From assembly GCA_019323655.1 (NCBI GenBank), contig JAHWGX010000011.1, positions 1 to 9,264 of the forward strand: DNA of 9,264 bases. Reading direction: 5' to 3'. The stretch comes from Candidatus Woesearchaeota archaeon (GTDB lineage Archaea > Nanobdellota > Nanobdellia > Woesearchaeales > GW2011-AR4). Made by a program: the position numbers and the translations under genes. This document shows positions 5,643 to 9,264 of the stretch, in pieces. The notes under the pieces were generated by a model, which saw only the letters and a program-made list of their open reading frames with translations, did no database searches and was not told the DNA's origin. Numbering within the stretch: the stretch's first letter is position 1; every line of letters starts with the position of its first letter.

Positions 5643-6494
5643 TTATTTTGCGTTTGATAATCGCTTCTGCTTCTTTTTTGCCATTAAATGTAGATAATTG
5701 TCTTTAGAGACAATGGATTTGCCTGTTTTTTGCTCTATTTCCTTTCTTGTGTTTTTCGCTATTGTGCCTCCTTCAATAGCTGAATGCTTACACTGATTGA
5801 AGCCTTTGGAATCTTTTGAGACAGTGATGTCTGTTGTTGCCTTTTCCCCAACCATAGTCAATATCAATTCCCAATCAGTCATGTGGTCTCTTAAATTTTG
5901 ATTTTTTCTTTTTAAGCCTTTAAATCTCTTATAATCTCTAACAGTTTTATCAAATGTAGCTTTTGAAATCTCATTTGTTAGTATAGCAAACTCTTTTTGC
6001 TCTTTGATGCCCCTGCTTTCCCACTCATCTGTTAAATCCTGCCTTATTGCTATGCCTCTTAGCCTTTTGTCTATCCAGTCTTTAGGATAGCCTTTTAGCT
6101 CATAATACTCTTTTACCCTATCTTGGGCTAATTCTGGATTTTCGATTTCCTGGATCCTTTCATAACCCACTTTTGCCAGCCATCTTTTAAAAGGTTCAGC
6201 CTTTTTTGAAGGGATTGATTGAATAATCCTAAACATAGACTCTGTATTTGCGCAATCTGTAGGGTAATATTTGCTATCAGAAGCTTGAAATTTCAGTTGT
6301 ACGATTTTATCGTACAACTCAAATCCTTCTTCTTTAAGTTTTCTTTTAAGGTCTGACCAATACCGTTTGGGTATAGAACTATCAGTTAATATTCCTATCA
6401 CATCCACAATAGAGAAATACCACCCACTATTATACCATCTCCTCCTAATCTCCTTTCCCTGAAACACAACTAAAGATTTTTCGTTATTTTCCAT
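5643..6494 (-). CDS. Bro-N domain / phage antirepressor-like protein
   Basis: A 283-residue protein. Residues 1-110 have the Bro-N pattern: SLVVFQGKEIRRRWYNSGWYFSI, then VDVIGILTDS, RYWSDLKRKL and a C-terminal PSKKAEPFKRWLAKVGYERIQ. The second half (120-283) carries a conserved tail known in many chromosomal and prophage homologues, with DWELILTMVGEKATTDIT (207-224) and EGGTIAKNTRKEIE...KSIVSKDNYL (241-268). Such proteins are prophage antirepressor relatives (COG3617), thought to bind DNA and control lysogeny or damage responses; their role in archaea is unproven. The ATG at 6494 lies 8-9 bases after the expected transcription start from CTTATAAG. The gene contains a perfect 10-bp-arm palindrome. 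Its presence marks the surrounding region as phage- or plasmid-derived. Confidence 0.8.
   Translation of the reverse strand: MENNEKSLVVFQGKEIRRRWYNSGWYFSIVDVIGILTDSSIPKRYWSDLKRKLKEEGFELYDKIVQLKFQASDSKYYPTDCANTESMFRIIQSIPSKKAEPFKRWLAKVGYERIQEIENPELAQDRVKEYYELKGYPKDWIDKRLRGIAIRQDLTDEWESRGIKEQKEFAILTNEISKATFDKTVRDYKRFKGLKRKNQNLRDHMTDWELILTMVGEKATTDITVSKDSKGFNQCKHSAIEGGTIAKNTRKEIEQKTGKSIVSKDNYLHLMAKKKQKRLSNAK
6296..6318. repeat. perfect palindrome inside the Bro-N gene
   Basis: GTTGTACGAT (6296-6305) and ATCGTACAAC (6309-6318) are exact reverse complements around TTT. It falls in codons for YDKIVQL, a conserved part of the Bro-N domain, so codon constraints may partly explain it. The length is unusual for chance, and an operator or recombination site is possible. 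Confidence 0.6.
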
Positions 6495-6525
6495 ATAAAC
6501 ACCGCAATATGGGAGATTTGCCTGA

Positions 6526-6533
6526 CTTATAAG
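6526..6533 (-). promoter_or_regulatory. TATA-like box for the Bro-N gene
   Basis: The palindromic CTTATAAG is centred 35 bases before ATG 6494. It would give a short leader of 8-9 bases ending GTGTTTAT before the ATG. It separates the Bro-N and WYL genes as their own transcription unit from the coiled-coil cassette upstream. Confidence 0.5.
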
Positions 6534-6602
6534 CCTTACGCGAACATGTCCAGTGGACTATTTCCTATTTCCTTAACGATTTTTGTCAAAAGTGGAAATT
6601 TG

Positions 6603-6665
6603 CCCAATCCATCAGCATAAACTAATGATTTTCTTGGTTATTTTGATTATTTGAAATGGATTGGG
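6603..6665. repeat. 10-bp inverted repeat flanking 43 bp
   Basis: CCCAATCCAT (6603-6612) and ATGGATTGGG (6656-6665) are exact reverse complements. They enclose an AT-rich 43-base interval immediately after the coiled-coil gene's stop codon. It may be a transcription-end hairpin, a pair of operator half-sites or the ends of a tiny degenerate element. No target duplication is evident. Confidence 0.55.
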
Positions 6666-6671
6666 GGATAG

Positions 6672-7244
6672 TTATTCTTTTTTCACTACACATTTTTTAA
6701 ATATGAAATACAATGAAATTATAGATATTGCAAATAGGGAACCAAAAGCGAAACTTAATCCAAGATGCCACGTTCTTTGATTAATAGCATTTTGAATCAA
6801 AACGGTTGCTTCTTCATTGCTCATATTCTGAAATAGAATATTCTGTGTTTGGACAGGTGGGTACTCCTTCTGCAATTCCCCTAATCTTTTTTGGATAGAA
6901 TCTAACTCTTCTTTTATACCATCTAATTGATTTATATTCTCTTGTAATTTCACCTCAGCAGTATTAATCTCGCTACTTTCCAATTCTATTTCTGATGTTC
7001 TTCGTTCAATATCTTCAATCTTTGTCTTGATACCATTAATTTCTGAGGGCAATTCATTAAACAATGCAAGTTTTTGATTTAATTCATTTAACGATTCCTT
7101 AATCTCATCAGCTCTTTGGCTAATTGTTCTAGCTGTTGTGATTGATTTATAGAACTGTGCCCCAATCACAATTCCAATAATTATGATAATTGCCAATATC
7201 GCAATAAAAAGAGGTATTATTTTACCAATTCCTTTTTTACTCAT
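6672..7244 (-). CDS. coiled-coil protein with a membrane helix at each end
   Basis: A 190-residue protein of unknown family. A short basic start (MSKKGIGK) is followed by a strongly hydrophobic helix at about 9-30. A long heptad-type region at about 38-128 is rich in E, K, L, I, N and Q (repeated IxxL/ELN/KEEL patterns), broken at Glu-Tyr-Pro-Pro. A linker (about 130-155) precedes a second hydrophobic helix at about 158-182 and a KKCVVKKE tail. With basic residues outside both helices, both ends are probably cytoplasmic, with the coiled coil projecting outside. The ATG overlaps the stop of the upstream micro-ORF as ATGA, indicating translational coupling. The architecture resembles bacteriophage or secretion spanins and tethers only in outline. 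Sensing or anchoring roles are speculation. Confidence 0.75.
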   Translation of the reverse strand: MSKKGIGKIIPLFIAILAIIIIIGIVIGAQFYKSITTARTISQRADEIKESLNELNQKLALFNELPSEINGIKTKIEDIERRTSEIELESSEINTAEVKLQENINQLDGIKEELDSIQKRLGELQKEYPPVQTQNILFQNMSNEEATVLIQNAINQRTWHLGLSFAFGSLFAISIISLYFIFKKCVVKKE

Positions 7245-7355
7245 TTCAAACTTCCCCCAATAATTTCTTTTTCTTTATCTGTTATTCCGTAGATTTTGTA
7301 AACAATTTTATCAATTTCATTATTTATTTTCTTTAGCTTCTTCCTTTGAAACCAT
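7241..7355 (-). pseudogene. micro-ORF with an apparent +1 frameshift (VYxIYGIT motif)
   Basis: ATG 7355 has a good ribosome-binding site (GAGGG seven to eight bases upstream) and reads MVSKEEAKENK before stopping at 7320. Dropping one base, the C at 7337 on the plus strand, joins it to the other frame, giving about 37 residues: MVSKEEL, then KKINNEIDKIVYKIYGITDKE and EIIGGSLK. That frame ends in TGA overlapping the next gene's ATG (ATGA). The NEIDxIVYxIYGITxxE motif is well known at the C-terminus of Eco57I-type and other DNA methyltransferase/restriction proteins. Here it stands alone. The extra base may be a real mutation, a sequencing error or programmed frameshifting; retention of the operon overlap argues the product was recently functional. 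Confidence 0.6.
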
Positions 7356-7373
7356 TATCTGCCCTCTTTTCTC

Positions 7374-7487
7374 CTATGCTTTATTTGGGGGTTTATACCA
7401 ACTATAGCTTTTGCATTTTGGGCAGGTTTTGGGCTTGTATAATAGTCTTGGGATCCATTCATAGCCACAATACAAGCATTTTTTTAT
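7374..7487 (-). CDS. short zinc-ribbon protein, start codon unclear
   Basis: The frame reads KKCLYCGYEWIPRLLYKPKTCPKC and then KSYSWYKPPNKA before TAG at 7374. Two CxxC knuckles about 14 residues apart, with a Trp-Ile-Pro turn, form a rubredoxin-like zinc ribbon of a type common in archaeal and phage microproteins. There is no ATG, GTG or TTG between the first cysteine codon and the in-frame stop at 7518-7520. Start options are ATA (7487) or ATC (7493) after a GGGGG run, or a frameshift at the A7 tract just before the first cysteine (7479-7485). It lies 18 bases upstream of the micro-ORF's ATG and is probably the first gene of the cassette. The boundary given here, at ATA, is a guess. Confidence 0.55.
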   Translation of the reverse strand: MKKCLYCGYEWIPRLLYKPKTCPKCKSYSWYKPPNKA

Positions 7488-7515
7488 GGAGATGTTCTTA
7501 AACCCCCTAACTAAA

Positions 7516-7541
7516 GATTATAAGCAACAGCAATATATAAA
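7516..7541 (-). promoter_or_regulatory. promoter region of the minus-strand cassette (two TATA candidates)
   Basis: On the minus strand, TTTATATA (7534-7541) and GCTTATAATC (7516-7525) are both good TATA-like sequences. The first predicts initiation near 7511. The second predicts initiation near 7494, which would place an ATC or ATA codon of the zinc-ribbon frame at the transcript's 5' end. Confidence 0.5.
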
Positions 7542-7640
7542 TGTTACTTGAAGGTCTACTCCCTTAATTTCTTCACTGGAATCTGGATTAGCTAAGAAGA
7601 ACAATCTAAAAATTCTTTAATGCCACTCCTTTCATTGCAT

Positions 7641-7762
7641 GAAAAGTAGAATAGGACAACATTCATCCCACAAATACCCTAAAAAATTACAAAGCAATTT
7701 CTGGGACACCAAAAATTTCAAAGAAACTTGTTAGTGAATTTAGGGGTATTCTGCCTACTTTC
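7641..7762. repeat. nested imperfect inverted repeats in a gene-free gap
   Basis: The gap 7545-7777 carries no convincing gene. GAAAAGTAG (7641-7649) pairs with CTACTTTC (7755-7762) with one bulge. Inside it, AATACCCTAAA (7673-7683) pairs with TTTAGGGGTATT (7739-7750) with one extra G, around about 55 bases. On the minus strand this follows the rps15 stop, so it could be a 3' structure of that message or a degenerate element. A 31-codon plus-strand frame (7639-7734) overlaps it but has no other support. Confidence 0.45.
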
Positions 7763-7777
7763 TATATAAAAATAATC

Positions 7778-8233
7778 TTATTTTGTAAAGAATCCTGCCC
7801 TTTCCGGGTCAAACTTCCATTCTGAAGGGAGTTTTCCTGTGGCTTTGTAGTGCTTTGCAAGCCGCTTTATCTTTGACTCTGTCAGGGTAAGGCCTATTTT
7901 TGCTGTTTCGTCTTTACGGTTTGTCTCCAGGTGCTTCCTTATTGCAACAGACTTTCTTATCATAGCCATTAAGTCGTCAGGAAGCTCTGCAGCCAAATTT
8001 TTTTCCTTTAATATCTGGGAAATCTTTTTCTTGCAAAGAAGCCCCACAGCAGGAATCCCATATGTATCCCTAAGTATTATTCCCAGCTCGGATGAGCTTT
8101 TTCCTTCTTTTGCCAGCTTGGAGATTAAAAGCTCTACCTCATGCGGCTTGTACCCAAGCCATATTGGCAGGACTTTCTTGATTGGCTTTTTAGAGCTGCT
8201 CTTGCCGTGCTTTCTTGAATGCATTCGCGCCAT
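7778..8233 (-). CDS. rps15: 30S ribosomal protein S15 (archaeal S15/eukaryotic S13 type)
   Basis: A primary 16S rRNA-binding protein of the small subunit platform. The 151-residue product has the archaeal/eukaryotic N-terminal extension (MARMHSRKHGKSSSKKP) absent from the roughly 89-residue bacterial form. Next comes WLGYKPHEVELLISKLAKEG, the GIILRDTYGIPAV segment, and the core helices with KSVAIRKHLETNRKDETAK and the tail KATGKLPSEWKFDPERAGFFTK. The start is ATG 8233 rather than the TTG three codons upstream, since MARMHS is the conserved beginning. A TTGATAAA element centred about 24 bases upstream would give a leaderless message, and a stronger TTTATAAA near 8378 would give a leader of about 117 bases. 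This gene is the clearest evidence that the host is an archaeon. It stands alone, without other ribosomal genes nearby. Confidence 0.97.
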   Translation of the reverse strand: MARMHSRKHGKSSSKKPIKKVLPIWLGYKPHEVELLISKLAKEGKSSSELGIILRDTYGIPAVGLLCKKKISQILKEKNLAAELPDDLMAMIRKSVAIRKHLETNRKDETAKIGLTLTESKIKRLAKHYKATGKLPSEWKFDPERAGFFTK

Positions 8234-8252
8234 TTTTATCAAAATTCAAATG

Positions 8253-8260
8253 TTTATCAA
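8253..8260 (-). promoter_or_regulatory. proximal TATA-like element for rps15
   Basis: TTGATAAA on the minus strand is centred about 24 bases before ATG 8233, compatible with a leaderless transcript. It is weaker than the TTTATAAA at 8375-8382, and both may be used. Confidence 0.35.
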
Positions 8261-8374
8261 TGCGGAAACAAAAAGAATTATTTGTCTCCAGCATAAGCGA
8301 GCCATGAATTTTCGCCATACCTTCCAGCGATATGACCTGCTTATCTCTTGATTGCTTAAGGGATAGAGCATCAG

Positions 8375-8382
8375 TTTATAAA
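8375..8382 (-). promoter_or_regulatory. distal TATA box, possibly rps15 with a long leader
   Basis: TTTATAAA, self-complementary and therefore readable on either strand, lies in an AT-rich block. On the minus strand it predicts initiation near 8352. That would give rps15 a leader of about 117 bases containing ATAAGC/GCTTAT (8293-8298 with 8339-8344) and internal TCGC/GCGA complementarity. No minus-strand gene other than rps15 would use it. Confidence 0.4.
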
Positions 8383-8399
8383 TATTTTGAAAAAAAGGG

Positions 8400-8427
8400 G
8401 TTTTAGGGAGAATAAATCCCCTAAAAC
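8400..8427 (-). terminator. 9-bp hairpin next to an A/T tract
   Basis: GTTTTAGGG (8400-8408) pairs exactly with CCCTAAAAC (8419-8427) over a 10-base loop. On the minus strand it is followed by CCC and seven T (8390-8396), the shape of an intrinsic terminator. It would stop antisense or read-through transcription coming from the right before it reaches the rps15 promoter. A regulatory palindrome for the divergent genes is the alternative. The rest of the gap 8243-8564 shows only a small GCTCT/AGAGC hairpin at 8460-8474. Confidence 0.45.
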
Positions 8428-8534
8428 AAAAATTAAAAAAATTGTTGAGCTTGTAATCGGCTCTCATTTAGAGCAATGCCGCAGGGTGGTAAGAATCTTG
8501 TATAAACTTGAAAGTGGTGGTAATAAACGGAAAG

Positions 8535-8542
8535 TTTATAAA
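8535..8542 (+). promoter_or_regulatory. TATA box deciding the start of the 8565 gene
   Basis: AAAGTTTATAAATA contains TTTATAAA centred 26-27 bases before ATG 8565. That is exactly the leaderless distance, so transcription should begin at that ATG and not include the upstream TTG or GTG codons. Confidence 0.65.
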
Positions 8543-8564
8543 TAAGTTGCCTGTTCAATGGAAA

Positions 8565-9071
8565 ATGGCGATTGAAACACCTGCAGATGGGCCAAGTAGT
8601 AATACAATTTTAATTAAAGACACTAAAACGCCGATTAAAATCTATGTTAATCCAACTAAACCTACTTTAGAAGCTATTTCTAGGAGATATGAGTTTTTTA
8701 ATGGATCTGTAATAGGACACTTTTTAGAGAATGGTTCCATCTATGCTGTAGGAACAACAAGAGAAGGTTTGATAGCGGTTATTACTGGTGTTAATGGTAT
8801 TTCGAAAGATCAAATTCTTGTTTATAATTCTGGATGGTACGATAAAAATATTGAGCAAATTCGAGTAACAGGAGGAGTTTCATCCCCAAGCAATCTTAAT
8901 CTTGTTGATATGACTAAACTTGATAGAAGCTCAAAACCAGAAAACCCGGGTGAGATTGAACAGTTGGTCAAAGAAATTTTATTTTCTATGGGAACATCTT
9001 TTTTATATCGGAAAGAAAAAGATAATTTAAGAAGTTGTTTTCCAGTATTTAAGAGATATTCAATGGGGTAA
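8565..9071 (+). CDS. unrecognised protein, 168 aa
   Basis: The frame is open from TTG 8508, but a TATA box lies inside that extension and points to ATG 8565, giving MAIETPADGPSSN as the N-terminus. The product has no signal peptide, membrane helix or obvious metal site. The middle (about 20-110) alternates short beta-type segments and turns (TPIKIYVNPTKPT, GSVIGHFLENGSIYAVG, GLIAVITGVNG, ILVYNSGWYD), suggesting a compact beta-rich cytoplasmic domain. The last 45 residues are helical and basic (IEQLVKEILFSMG, FLYRKEKD). I recognise no family. It converges on the NUDIX gene with 19 bases between stop codons and is divergent from rps15. Base composition resembles the accessory region more than purH. 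Coding status is supported by length and promoter spacing only. Confidence 0.65.
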   Translation: MAIETPADGPSSNTILIKDTKTPIKIYVNPTKPTLEAISRRYEFFNGSVIGHFLENGSIYAVGTTREGLIAVITGVNGISKDQILVYNSGWYDKNIEQIRVTGGVSSPSNLNLVDMTKLDRSSKPENPGEIEQLVKEILFSMGTSFLYRKEKDNLRSCFPVFKRYSMG

Positions 9072-9090
9072 AAACATTGCCTTGTCACTT

Positions 9091-9264
9091 TCAACAAAAC
9101 TCATCCAAAGTCTTATGCGTTTTCAAAAAATCATCTGCTTTCTTTAAAATCTCTTTTGCGTTTTTGAAGGTTAACTGCTCTATTGCTTTTTTGTAAGGGA
9201 GCCATTTGAAGCCTATGTGCTCGAAAGAAAGCTTTACTTCCTTTGCTTTTGTTTTTGCAAGGTA
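9091..9264 (-). CDS. NUDIX hydrolase, C-terminal part (probable Ap4A hydrolase type)
   Basis: The last 57 codons of a gene that enters from the right edge and ends TGA at 9091-9093. The frame reads YLAKTKAKEVKLSFEHIGFKW, then LPYKKAIEQLTFKNAKEIL, then KKADDFLKTHKTLDEFC. The strand ending in FLAK/YLAK, the acidic or polar EHIGFKWLPYxxA turn and the closing helix LTFKNAKEILKKADDFL match the C-terminal end of archaeal and animal-type bis(5'-nucleosyl)-tetraphosphatases of the NUDIX superfamily, which degrade Ap4A and related stress nucleotides. The catalytic Nudix box lies outside the window, so activity cannot be checked. It was identified from the translated sequence and is partial. Confidence 0.75.
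   Translation of the reverse strand, partial: YLAKTKAKEVKLSFEHIGFKWLPYKKAIEQLTFKNAKEILKKADDFLKTHKTLDEFC

Noticed and set aside
5036..6591. 13-bp direct repeat ATTTTTGTCAAAA at 5036-5048 and 6579-6591, flanking the WYL and Bro-N genes
   Set aside because: The first copy is inside the WYL coding sequence, and a 13-bp AT-rich match is expected by chance in a window this size. It is not adequate evidence for attachment sites or a target duplication.
7639..7734. 31-codon plus-strand ORF in the gap downstream of rps15
   Set aside because: It has no promoter or ribosome-binding site, an unfamiliar sequence, and lies within inverted repeats that explain its composition as well.
8246..8467. 73-codon minus-strand ORF upstream of rps15
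   Set aside because: It is rich in Phe, Arg and Trp, contains the candidate TATA box and hairpin, and has no ribosome-binding site or family resemblance. The stretch is better read as promoter and leader.
1..9264. CRISPR arrays, tRNA, rRNA or a complete transposase/integrase
   Set aside because: I looked for regularly spaced repeats, cloverleaf arms and transposase motifs on both strands and found none. The only mobile-element hint is the weak end-like hairpin near 4906.

Overview
The window looks like AT-rich chromosome from an archaeon, probably a small-genome DPANN-type lineage. The anchor is an archaeal/eukaryotic-type ribosomal protein S15 gene (minus strand, 7778-8233). Supporting signs are TATA-like octamers (TTTATAAA and variants) about 25-30 bases before several start codons, which implies leaderless transcripts, plus tightly packed small genes. 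Three housekeeping enzymes (PurN, PurH, IspH) belong to families better known from bacteria, a mixture that suggests old lateral gene acquisition. The phylum assignment is inference.

Layout, left to right. Positions 1-363 hold a perfect hairpin and a weakly supported small ORF. Positions 381-3220 are a plus-strand operon: promoter, purN, purH, a two-helix membrane microprotein, a single-cluster ferredoxin and a terminator-like hairpin. The purH 3' end is duplicated exactly (43 bp) around a 58-bp hairpin-bearing spacer. Positions 3290-3480 are a non-coding, comparatively GC-rich block with nested complementary arms and five GCGAGC hexamers; it is a candidate structured RNA or intergenic repeat. 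A zinc-ribbon microprotein (3576-3779) and ispH (3921-4841) follow, each with its own TATA-like element.

Positions 4900-7540 look like accessory DNA. All genes are on the minus strand and are read from right to left: a zinc-ribbon ORF without a canonical start, a micro-ORF with an apparent one-base frameshift, a coiled-coil protein with a membrane helix at each end, a Bro-N/antirepressor-like protein, a WYL-domain protein without its usual HTH, and a 32-codon ORF. A weak IS200/IS605-like end hairpin lies at the far edge. A WYL protein plus a Bro-N protein is typical of phage, plasmid or defence neighbourhoods.

After rps15 (with a possible structured leader to 8350) come an unrecognised 168-residue protein (8565-9071, plus) and, converging on it, the C-terminal part of a NUDIX hydrolase that runs off the right edge.

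PurN and PurH together supply the two formyl-folate-dependent steps of IMP synthesis. The ferredoxin could donate electrons to the iron-sulfur enzyme IspH 0.8 kb away, but that pairing is inference. All calls were made by eye; no database search was possible.
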